This document shows positions 8,961 to 15,283 of a stretch of 40,526 bases of DNA, in pieces (position 1 is the stretch's first letter; each line of letters opens with the position of its first letter). Position numbers and translations under genes: made by a program. Under the pieces are notes generated by a model that was given only the letters and a program-made list of their open reading frames with translations, had not been told where the DNA came from and did no database searches. This DNA comes from Gemmatimonadaceae bacterium (GTDB lineage: Bacteria > Gemmatimonadota > Gemmatimonadetes > Gemmatimonadales > Gemmatimonadaceae): NCBI GenBank assembly GCA_014379205.1, contig JACMME010000205.1:1-40526 (forward strand), read 5' to 3'.

Positions 8961-9244
8961 TGGCGTTGGAGGAAAAGCAGAGCCAGGAGGTCCGACCGCA
9001 CTATGGTACAATCGGCTGCGTACTCGCCATTGCGGGATTGTTTGCGGGCGGGATGATCGCTGTGGCAGTCGGAAAGTTGGTTGGAAGATTGCAGCGCTGC
9101 ACTCCAGCGGAGGGGTTGCCGGCGTGCGATTACGAGGTGTATTTGCTTGTAGGTATGCTGGTGGGCGCGCTAACGCTGCCTGGTCTGACGCTTTGGAAGA
9201 TGCGGCGCAAGCAAAGTCCTACGACAAACTCTGGGAGGAGCTGA
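8960..9244 (+). CDS. Small two-helix membrane protein within the E1-E2 operon
   Basis: A GTG at 8960 overlaps the E1beta stop (TAGTG) and opens a 94-residue frame. The N-terminal 17 residues are charged. Two hydrophobic stretches follow: one around IGCVLAIAGLFAGGMIAVAV and one around YLLVGMLVGALTLPGLTLW, separated by a short segment with two cysteines, and the tail is basic. This fits a two-pass inner-membrane protein. The family is not recognised. The 4-base gap to E2 and its position between E1beta and E2 suggest co-expression, but a role in the complex is only inferred. GGGAGGAG within its last codons serves as the ribosome site for E2. Confidence 0.75.
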   Translation: MALEEKQSQEVRPHYGTIGCVLAIAGLFAGGMIAVAVGKLVGRLQRCTPAEGLPACDYEVYLLVGMLVGALTLPGLTLWKMRRKQSPTTNSGRS

Positions 9245-9248
9245 TCTG

Positions 9249-10673
9249 GTGGCACGCGTAGACGTCATCATGCCGCAAATGGGAGAATCGATCGCTGAAG
9301 GCACGCTCTCACGCTGGCTGAAGAAGGCCGGGGACGAGATCAAGCGCGACGAGCCCCTCTTTGAGATTTCAACTGACAAGGTGGATGCGGAAATCCCGGC
9401 TCCCGCGGCTGGTGTCCTGGCGGAGATATTGGTGCTGGAAGGCCAGACTGTTCCCGTTCAGACGGTTGTCGCGCGTCTCGAGACCGAAAAAGGTGCAGCT
9501 GTGGCGTCGCCTGCAGGTGGTGATGGTGCCGGTGCTGCAAAGGCGGACTCCGACGTTGCGAAGGCCGCGGTGGGCCCTGGCGCAGGATCGCCTGTCGCGA
9601 AGTCGCAGGTCGCTGGCGCGTCTGCAGCTGGGGGCCCCCCCCCGACTAAAGAATCTATGCCGCCGCGATCATCCGGCCCGCAGCGTTCCAGTGCATCGCC
9701 AACCATACCATCCCCAGGGCACGGAGGAAGCTCCCTCGAAGAGCGGCTCCGCACGCGCTCGTCTCCTCTCGTTCGAAAGATTGCGGCGGAGCACGGCATC
9801 GAGATCGCCGCGATGCCGGGGTCGGGGATAGCGGGAAGGGTCACGAAGAAGGACATCCTGAGTTTCATTGAATCGGGTGGAGCCGCTCTAGTGACGGGAG
9901 ACAGCTCGGCGTCCTCAGTGCACGCGACTGCTCCGTCCACCCACGGGCCTCTACCGAAACCGTGGCCTGGTGACAGCGTCGAGCCCATGTCGAAAATGCG
10001 CGCACTCATCAGCGAGCACATGGTGGGATCGCGCCGCACATCAGCGCACGTAACGTCGTTCATGGAGATCGACTTCACGCGAGTTTCGCGAATACGGGCC
10101 AAGAACCGAGCGGCTTTCGAGGCGGCGTCCGGGCAGAAGCTCACGTACATGCCGTTCATCATCAAGTCCGTTGTAGACGGCCTCAAGCAGTTCCCCGTTA
10201 TGAATGCGTCGGTAGCTGGCACGAACGTTATTTACAGAAAGCAATTCAACATCGGGGTCGCCGTCGCGCTCGATTGGGGACTGATCGTTCCTGTCATCAG
10301 GGGCGCAGACGATCTTTCACTCAGCGGAATAACCCGGGCCCTCAACGATCTTGCTGACCGCGCGCGCGTTAAGAAACTGGATCCCCGTGAGGTGCAGGAC
10401 GGCACGTTCACCATTACTAATCCCGGGGTCTTCGGCTCGCTCATGGGAACCCCGATCATCAATCAACCCCAGGTCGCCATTCTGGGTGTCGGGGCGATCG
10501 AGAAACGACCCAAGGTAATCAGCGGCGCCGATGGTGAAGACACCATTGCGATTCGGACGTGCGCATACTTCTCAATTTCTTTCGACCATCGAATAATTGA
10601 TGGTGCGATCGCCGACCAGTTCCTCGCATTCGTCAAGAAAACCATAGAGACGTTTCCGGACGCGGGAATCTGA
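9249..10673 (+). CDS. 2-Oxoacid dehydrogenase E2 (dihydrolipoyl acyltransferase)
   Basis: The 474-residue E2 starts at GTG 9249, with GGAGGAG a few bases upstream. Domain order: lipoyl domain (residues about 1-78, lipoyl lysine in STDKVDAE); a long Ala/Pro/Gly/Ser linker; the peripheral subunit-binding domain (SPLVRKIAAEHGI, GSGIAGRVTKKDI); a second linker; then the catalytic acyltransferase domain, whose active-site motif DHRIIDG is near the C-terminus. It forms the core that carries acyl groups from E1 to CoA. The first linker contains G5C9 in the DNA (9630-9643), a slippage-prone tract, but the frame is intact. It is called acetyl- or branched-chain-acyltransferase; the substrate is undecided. 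Confidence 0.93.
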   Translation: MARVDVIMPQMGESIAEGTLSRWLKKAGDEIKRDEPLFEISTDKVDAEIPAPAAGVLAEILVLEGQTVPVQTVVARLETEKGAAVASPAGGDGAGAAKADSDVAKAAVGPGAGSPVAKSQVAGASAAGGPPPTKESMPPRSSGPQRSSASPTIPSPGHGGSSLEERLRTRSSPLVRKIAAEHGIEIAAMPGSGIAGRVTKKDILSFIESGGAALVTGDSSASSVHATAPSTHGPLPKPWPGDSVEPMSKMRALISEHMVGSRRTSAHVTSFMEIDFTRVSRIRAKNRAAFEAASGQKLTYMPFIIKSVVDGLKQFPVMNASVAGTNVIYRKQFNIGVAVALDWGLIVPVIRGADDLSLSGITRALNDLADRARVKKLDPREVQDGTFTITNPGVFGSLMGTPIINQPQVAILGVGAIEKRPKVISGADGEDTIAIRTCAYFSISFDHRIIDGAIADQFLAFVKKTIETFPDAGI

Positions 10674-10675
10674 CC

Positions 10676-10936
10676 ATGTCACGAACACTCACAGCACAGC
10701 GGTTCGTTGTTCCCCTCGCGCAACGCAAAAAACACCTCGACCGCATGCGCGCGAGGCGCGCTTATTACCATGGAGCTGGATGCCGCTTCTGGGTGTTTGA
10801 GGAGATCGATCTCTCAGGCGCGTTTATGGAGTTCATTGAGGCTGGAGATGCAGCGACCCTCAAGGCTGCTCTCGCCAACGCACCGGAGAGATTCAATGAC
10901 CCGGCGCGCATCTACCAGGAAATGGAACTGGAGTAG
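10676..10936 (+). CDS. Small unknown protein downstream of E2
   Basis: An 86-residue soluble protein starts 2 bases after the E2 stop. It is strongly basic at first (RKKHLDRMRARRAYYHG), then acidic and helical (GDAATLKAALANAPERF). No signal peptide, membrane helix or metal motif is seen. One Cys (AGCRFWVFEE) is present. I do not recognise a family. Two bases separate it from a second small gene, so the two are probably co-translated and may act together. Confidence 0.65.
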   Translation: MSRTLTAQRFVVPLAQRKKHLDRMRARRAYYHGAGCRFWVFEEIDLSGAFMEFIEAGDAATLKAALANAPERFNDPARIYQEMELE

Positions 10937-10938
10937 CC

Positions 10939-11205
10939 ATGCCCACACGAGCCATAACGGTTGGTGGACGGCGTTGGGATGTCTCGCATTCCGGGCGCGT
11001 GACGCAATACGATCGCGACGAATTCAGCCTCTTGTTCGTTACAGCCGACGAAGGTGACAAGGAAGTTCGCGTTACACGCTATTCTCCGCTGGGTGCGCGC
11101 TGGCGAGATCAATCACTGGCGGAAATGACGGACGACGATCTCTTGCGCTTGTTCGGTTACTCGCAGCCGAGCTTTACATCGCCTGAAACCGGCTACAAGC
11201 CGTGA
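10939..11205 (+). CDS. Small unknown protein upstream of PHP gene
   Basis: This 88-residue soluble protein begins at ATG 10939 and overlaps the following PHP-domain gene by 4 bases (GTGA). The sequence looks like a small beta-rich domain (ITVGGRRWDVSHSGR, EFSLLFVTAD, EVRVTRYSP) followed by an acidic helix (LAEMTDDDLLRLF). No cysteines, no signal. It resembles the small beta-rich proteins often annotated only as hypothetical in this lineage. Function is unknown. The preceding 86-residue gene is probably its operon partner. Confidence 0.65.
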   Translation: MPTRAITVGGRRWDVSHSGRVTQYDRDEFSLLFVTADEGDKEVRVTRYSPLGARWRDQSLAEMTDDDLLRLFGYSQPSFTSPETGYKP

Positions 11206-12077
11206 GTAATTTGCCGTCGGAATCTGGGTCGCGCAGAGCCCGTTATATCGATCTGCACCTCCATTCCACAGCATCGGACGGCACCCATACGCCCGCTGCT
11301 GTCGTCGCCGCGGCGCGGGCGGCGGATTTGACGGCGGTTGCGCTGACCGATCACGATAGCCTGGCTGGAGTGCCGGAGGCCCGTGAGGCTGGAACTGCCC
11401 TGGGAATACGGGTTGTATGCGGCGTTGAGCTCAGCGCGACCGAAGGTGAACGGGAGACTCACGTACTCGGGCTCCACCTGTCGAACCCCAGTGAAATTGA
11501 ATCGCACCTCGCCACCTTTCGCGCGAGTCGCAGGGACCGGGCGGAACGGATAGTTCAGACGTTGAACGGCATCGGGGTCTACCTGTCATTCGAAAGTGTT
11601 CTCGAAGTAGCAAACGGAGGCGCCATCGGACGCCCGCATATCGCCAAGGCCATGGTCGCATCCGGCTGGGCGCGTGATGTCCGTGACGCGTTTGATCGAT
11701 ATCTCGGCAACGGCCGGCCGGCATTCATACCGAAGTACCGTTTCGGCATCTCTGACTCAATTCAGCTCATTCATCGAGCGGGCGGACTTGCGTTCCTGGC
11801 TCATCCGGGGGTGGATGGCACGCGGGCGCGTCTCGAGACGCTGGCGGCAATGGGTCTCGACGGCGTCGAAGTGCGTCATCCCGGCCATCATGCGCATGAT
11901 ACCGCGAGGCTCGCAACGCTCACCAGTCATTTCGGACTGCTCGCGACCGGCGGCTCCGATTGGCACGGTTCAGCGGAAGGGCCGAGGGCGCTGGGCTGCA
12001 TGCGCGTTCCGTACGAATGGCTGGAGCGTCACGATGAACGGCTCGAAGAGGCATGCCGTCAAGGAAGGGTAGCATGA
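11202..12077 (+). CDS. PHP-domain metal-dependent phosphoesterase (RNase AM/YciV-like)
   Basis: The 291-residue protein has the PHP signature DLHLHSTASDGTHTP at residues about 12-26, then ALTDHDSLAGV and GVELSA, all metal-ligand regions. Later landmarks are GRPHIAKAM, FLAHPG and GGSDWHG, which supply the remaining histidine and aspartate ligands. Known members include the E. coli YciV (RNase AM, a 5'-3' exoribonuclease acting on rRNA 5' ends and 3',5'-bisnucleotides). I infer a nucleotide or RNA 5'-phosphoesterase. The start is GTG 11202, overlapping the previous stop by 4 bases. Its own stop overlaps the ATG of the selenoprotein peroxiredoxin (ATGA). Confidence 0.88.
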   Translation: MSNLPSESGSRRARYIDLHLHSTASDGTHTPAAVVAAARAADLTAVALTDHDSLAGVPEAREAGTALGIRVVCGVELSATEGERETHVLGLHLSNPSEIESHLATFRASRRDRAERIVQTLNGIGVYLSFESVLEVANGGAIGRPHIAKAMVASGWARDVRDAFDRYLGNGRPAFIPKYRFGISDSIQLIHRAGGLAFLAHPGVDGTRARLETLAAMGLDGVEVRHPGHHAHDTARLATLTSHFGLLATGGSDWHGSAEGPRALGCMRVPYEWLERHDERLEEACRQGRVA

Positions 12078-12520
12078 GCTCCGAACTTCTCGAGGTCGGC
12101 GCCCGTGCGCCTGACTTCGTCGCTGTTGGGGACGATGGCATGTCGAGGTCTCTTTCCGACCTCCTACAACGCGGTCATGTCGCGCTCTTCTTTTATCCGG
12201 GAAACAACACTCCTGGCTGAAATCGCCAACTCTCCGCCGTGCGCGATGAGATGAACAGGTTCAACGAGGCAGGGGTTCAGGCGTTTGGTGTTAATCCGGC
12301 CAGCGTTGGAGCTCACGCGTCTTACGCCGCGAAGATGCAATTCGGCTTTCCGCTCCTCAGCGATGCGGATCGCGGGATCGCGGCCGCGTATGGTGCTCTG
12401 AAGGAGGATGGTCGTGGCGTACAGCGCACGGTGTACGCCATCAGTCGTAACGGCCTTGTTGCGTACGCCGTGCGCGGTGCGCCGCCGCCCGCCGAGGTGA
12501 TTGCCGCGCTGGACTTGTAG
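12074..12520 (+). CDS. Peroxiredoxin with in-frame TGA at the peroxidatic position (selenoprotein)
   Basis: The frame from ATG 12074 to TAG 12518-12520 encodes 148 residues if the TGA at 12218-12220 (codon 49) is read through. Upstream is the peroxiredoxin N-terminus (GARAPDF, VALFFYPGNNTPG). Codon 49 falls exactly on the peroxidatic cysteine of PxxxTxxC (Pro42, Thr46). Downstream continues as peroxiredoxin: FGVNPAS, FPLLSDADRGIAAAYGA, and the conserved Arg118 in QRTVYAIS. No cysteine occurs anywhere in the protein, so without selenocysteine it would have no redox residue. It resembles BCP-type enzymes but lacks a resolving Cys. A weak stem-loop follows the TGA. The gene starts by ATGA overlap with the PHP gene and is followed after 2 bases by an SDR. 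It would reduce peroxides; the electron donor is unknown. Confidence 0.88.
12218..12220 (+). other. Recoded UGA (selenocysteine 49) in peroxiredoxin
   Basis: This TGA is in frame with both the N- and C-terminal halves of a peroxiredoxin and sits at the peroxidatic Cys position. TGA serves as a true stop in many neighbouring genes, so local recoding is required, not a genome-wide code change. Confidence 0.85.
12222..12251 (+). promoter_or_regulatory. Candidate bacterial SECIS element of the peroxiredoxin
   Basis: After the UGA, CGC (12235-12237) pairs with GCG (12241-12243) around the loop CGU, whose second base is G and which begins 17 bases after the UGA. The lower stem can be UCUC/GAGA (12231-12234 with 12248-12251, leaving a 4-base bulge) or AUCG/CGAU (12222-12225 with 12244-12247). 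The fold is weak and needs computed energies. Confidence 0.4.
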
Positions 12521-12522
12521 CC

Positions 12523-13251
12523 ATGAAACTGGAAGGACGCGTCGCTCTTGTGACGGGTGCCGGACGGCGCGTTGGGCAGGCGATAGCGCTGGCGCTCGGC
12601 GAGCGCGGAATGCGTGTCGCTGCTCACTACCACGAATCTGCCGCTGGCGCTGAAGAGACCGGAACGCGCATCCGCGACTCCGGCGGGTTCGCACAAACGT
12701 TCCGCGCAGATCTTCGGCGCGTGCAGGCGTGTGAGAGCCTCATCGAGGAAGTTGGAACAGCTTTTGGAGGGCTGGACGTTCTCATCAACTCAGCGGCGGT
12801 AATGCTGCGTACTCCGATTGGCAGCGTTACGCAAGCACAATGGGACGATATGTTCGCAATCAACCTTCGTGCCCCCTTTTTCTGTGCCCAGGCGGCCGCG
12901 GGAATGTTGGGCAGGAACGGCGGCTCTGTCGTGAACATTGCCGACCTCGCGGGACTCGAATCGTGGCCGGCATATGTGCCTCACGGAATCAGCAAGGCGG
13001 GGGTTATTCAGATGACCCGCTCACTTGCGCGCGCTCTGGCGCCCACCGTCAGGGTCAATGCCGTCGCTCCGGGGGCGGTCTTGCTACCCGAGGATTTCAG
13101 TGACGAAGAGAGAGCGCGACTCGAACGCACCACACCGCTGGCGCGCATCGGTACGCCACAGGATGTCGCCCTTGCAGTTGTGTACCTCCTGGATGCGGAC
13201 TATGTGACGGGTGAAACGCTCGTAGTCGACGGCGGAAGGCTGGTGCGTTGA
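12523..13251 (+). CDS. Short-chain dehydrogenase/reductase (pteridine-reductase-like), Tyr-to-His in the YxxxK site
   Basis: The 242-residue protein has the SDR cofactor motif (VTGAGRRVGQAIA near residue 10), an Arg-rich cofactor region, LINSAAV for the NAA(G) position and the C-terminal VNAVAPGAV and GETLVVDGG motifs. The usual catalytic Tyr-x-x-x-Lys appears as His154-x-x-x-Lys158, with a tyrosine three residues earlier (Tyr151). The TGxxxRxG start resembles pteridine reductases (PTR1/FolM). The reaction is therefore unclear. If Tyr151 cannot act, it may be a divergent or non-catalytic member. It follows the peroxiredoxin after 2 bases and is the last gene before a 407-base gap. Confidence 0.85.
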   Translation: MKLEGRVALVTGAGRRVGQAIALALGERGMRVAAHYHESAAGAEETGTRIRDSGGFAQTFRADLRRVQACESLIEEVGTAFGGLDVLINSAAVMLRTPIGSVTQAQWDDMFAINLRAPFFCAQAAAGMLGRNGGSVVNIADLAGLESWPAYVPHGISKAGVIQMTRSLARALAPTVRVNAVAPGAVLLPEDFSDEERARLERTTPLARIGTPQDVALAVVYLLDADYVTGETLVVDGGRLVR

Positions 13252-13658
13252 ACCATGCGCTCTGGACTGGCTGAAGCCAGCCAGGCGATCTATTGCGGAA
13301 AAAACCGCAAAACCGGGGACAAAGGAAAGGATCGCGGCATAAGGCATCTTATACCGACAGAAGACAGGTTGAACGAGGTTTAAAGGGTGCAACTAGCCCA
13401 GATTCACAGCCGCTCCTGTCGACGGTGATCATCTGTCAGATCAGCCGGCGCTTGCGGGCCATGCCATCTTTCGCCCGGTTACGTGCAAAGGACACGGGAA
13501 TGCTCGACACAGTCGAACTTATCCGGGCCGCAATGCACTTATACAGTGCCTGGAAGCATGGCCGGAGTGCGACTGCGCCGTCCGGCCAATTGGATGATCG
13601 TAAGCACATGCTCAACTCAAACCGTTCCTAGTCCCACAGAATTCGTAAGGACCTATTC
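13252..13658 (+). promoter_or_regulatory. 407-base intergenic leader before trxB with several hairpins
   Basis: No convincing gene is seen. Structures visible are CTGGCT/AGCCAG (13267-13272 and 13279-13284), GCGG/CCGC with an all-A loop (13295-13298 and 13305-13308), and a perfect 7-bp pair GGCCGGA/TCCGGCC (13560-13566 and 13581-13587) about 70 bases before the trxB start. The first two could terminate the SDR operon, although no long T-run follows. I searched by eye for tRNA-Sec, RNase P, tmRNA and 4.5S motifs and found none. The trxB promoter should lie here. Confidence 0.4.
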
Positions 13659-14645
13659 GTGCCAGAAAACCTTGACTACGATGTAGTGATAGTTGGTGCA
13701 GGGCCGGCCGGGCTGTGCGCCGGTATGTATGCGGGCCGCGCCATGCTCAAGGCAGTTCTCATCGAACGGGGGGCTTCCGGAGGCGAGCTACTCAACACCG
13801 AGATCATCGAGGACTATCCCGGCTTCGAGCACATCGATGGGTGGGACCTCGCTCAGAAGTTCGAGAGCCACGCCCTCAAGTTCGGCGTTGAGATCCATCG
13901 GAAGACAGTGGAGACGGTTAGGAAGCTTGATTCCGGCACCTTCGAGACAATAACCGACGGCGGAGATACGTACCGATCACCAACGGTCATTGTCACAGCA
14001 GGTGGAACTCCCATAAAACTCGGGGTGCCCGGCGAACTCGAGTTCGCGGGAAAGGGAGTCTCCTACTGCGCCATCTGCGACGGAGCTTTTTTCAGGGGCC
14101 ATACGATCGCCGTTATTGGCGGAGGTGATGCAGCCGCAGAGGAAAGCGATTTTCTGACGCGTTACGCAGAGAAGGTTTATCTTGTTCACCGGCGTGAGGA
14201 GCTACGTGCCTCCAAGATCCTGCAGAAGCGCGTCTTCGAAAATCCCAAGATCGTGCCGATCTGGAACTCCGTGGTCGAGCGGATCGATGCAGACGAGCAG
14301 GGGCTGGTCAACAACATTGTCCTGCGGGATGCAATAACGGCCGAAAGGCGCGATCTCACCGCTTCGGGCGTTTTTATATTCATCGGATTCCGTCCGAATA
14401 CGGGAATTATTGAAGGTCACATCGGTCACGACTCGAGCGGCTATCTCACCACAGACGCGAACATGGAGACTTCTATACGTGGACTTTTCGCGGCTGGCGA
14501 TCTGCGTTCCCAGCTTACGCGCCAGGTGACTACAGCGGTCGGGGATGCGACCACCGCGACGATCGCTGCAGAGAAGTATCTGACCGCCCTCAAGAGCGGC
14601 CAGACCAGTCCGGAGATAGCAGGCTCGGGAGGTTACGCGGTATGA
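13659..14645 (+). CDS. trxB: Thioredoxin reductase (NADPH)
   Basis: The 328-residue flavoprotein has the FAD motif GAGPAGLCAGMYAGRA near residue 12, the redox site Cys137-Ala-Ile-Cys140-Asp, the NADPH fold motif GGGDAAAEE followed by VHRREELRAS (HRRxxxR, typical for NADPH), and the C-terminal GLFAAGD FAD motif. It would reduce thioredoxin or a similar disulfide carrier. The GTG start at 13659 is supported by AAGGA at 13647-13651, 7 bases upstream. It overlaps the next gene by 4 bases (ATGA). Its place between the two selenoprotein genes suggests that it powers them. No thioredoxin is encoded in the window. Confidence 0.95.
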   Translation: MPENLDYDVVIVGAGPAGLCAGMYAGRAMLKAVLIERGASGGELLNTEIIEDYPGFEHIDGWDLAQKFESHALKFGVEIHRKTVETVRKLDSGTFETITDGGDTYRSPTVIVTAGGTPIKLGVPGELEFAGKGVSYCAICDGAFFRGHTIAVIGGGDAAAEESDFLTRYAEKVYLVHRREELRASKILQKRVFENPKIVPIWNSVVERIDADEQGLVNNIVLRDAITAERRDLTASGVFIFIGFRPNTGIIEGHIGHDSSGYLTTDANMETSIRGLFAAGDLRSQLTRQVTTAVGDATTATIAAEKYLTALKSGQTSPEIAGSGGYAV

Positions 14646-15283
14646 TCGTCCAGACGTTCACGGTGGGACCATTTCAGGAAAATGCGTATCTTCTCATCGA
14701 CGAGGACGCTCAGCATGCTGTGTTGATAGATCCAGGCGATGATGGCAAGCGTCTCCTCGACGCCGTCGCGAAGTCGGGCGCCCAGCTGGATGCGATTTGG
14801 CTCACGCACGCGCATGTAGATCATGTCGGCGGCATTGCGGCCATCAAGCGCGTCTCGAACGTCCCTGTGTACCTGCACCCGCTCGACCGCCCGCTGTACG
14901 ACAATGCCAAGCGTCACGGTGAAGTTTTCGGTCTGCAAGTCGAGTCGCCGCCGCCGCCCGACAGAGACATGGCAGCCGGCGATACACTGCGTGTCGGTGA
15001 GCTGACGTTTGCCGTGATGCATACTCCCGGTCACGCGCCTGGGCACGTCGTTATTCACGGGCACGGGATTGCATTTGTGGGAGATTGTCTCTTTGCTGGT
15101 TCAGTTGGGCGCACTGACCTGCCATTCTCGAACGGCGCTGAGCTGGCCCGATCGCTCGAGCGTATTTGCGCACTTTCGAGCGAGACCATCGTCTATGCCG
15201 GGCATGGGCCACCGACTACCATCGCGGAGGAGCTCGAAAGCAATCCGTTCATCAACGGGTCCGTTCGGATTTCGGGCCGATGA
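14642..15283 (+). CDS. Metallo-beta-lactamase-fold hydrolase (glyoxalase II-like)
   Basis: The 213-residue protein begins MIVQTFTVGPFQENAYLL and has the metal-binding motif THAHVDHVGG near residue 55, then HTPGHAPGH, GDCLFAGSVGRTDL and YAGHGP, giving the expected His/Asp ligands for two metals. The family includes hydroxyacylglutathione hydrolases, which cleave thioesters such as S-lactoylglutathione, and persulfide dioxygenase relatives. Substrate is not settled; glyoxalase II-like is the best guess. It sits in an ATGA chain between trxB and the selenocysteine AhpD-like gene, suggesting a role in thiol metabolism or detoxification. Confidence 0.85.
   Translation: MIVQTFTVGPFQENAYLLIDEDAQHAVLIDPGDDGKRLLDAVAKSGAQLDAIWLTHAHVDHVGGIAAIKRVSNVPVYLHPLDRPLYDNAKRHGEVFGLQVESPPPPDRDMAAGDTLRVGELTFAVMHTPGHAPGHVVIHGHGIAFVGDCLFAGSVGRTDLPFSNGAELARSLERICALSSETIVYAGHGPPTTIAEELESNPFINGSVRISGR

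Noticed and set aside
8364..9011. A 215-residue - strand gene over E1beta
   Set aside because: The + strand encodes E1beta with clear family motifs; the opposite frame has no recognisable domain.
12239..12520. A separate 93-residue gene starting at 12239
   Set aside because: It is the C-terminal half of the peroxiredoxin and lacks the catalytic region; the homology and frame continue across the TGA at 12218-12220.
13252..13658. tRNA-Sec, RNase P, tmRNA or SRP RNA in the trxB leader, and a 112-residue reading frame at 13293-13631
   Set aside because: No matching sequence motifs were found, and the frame has no good start site, no recognisable domain and poor composition.
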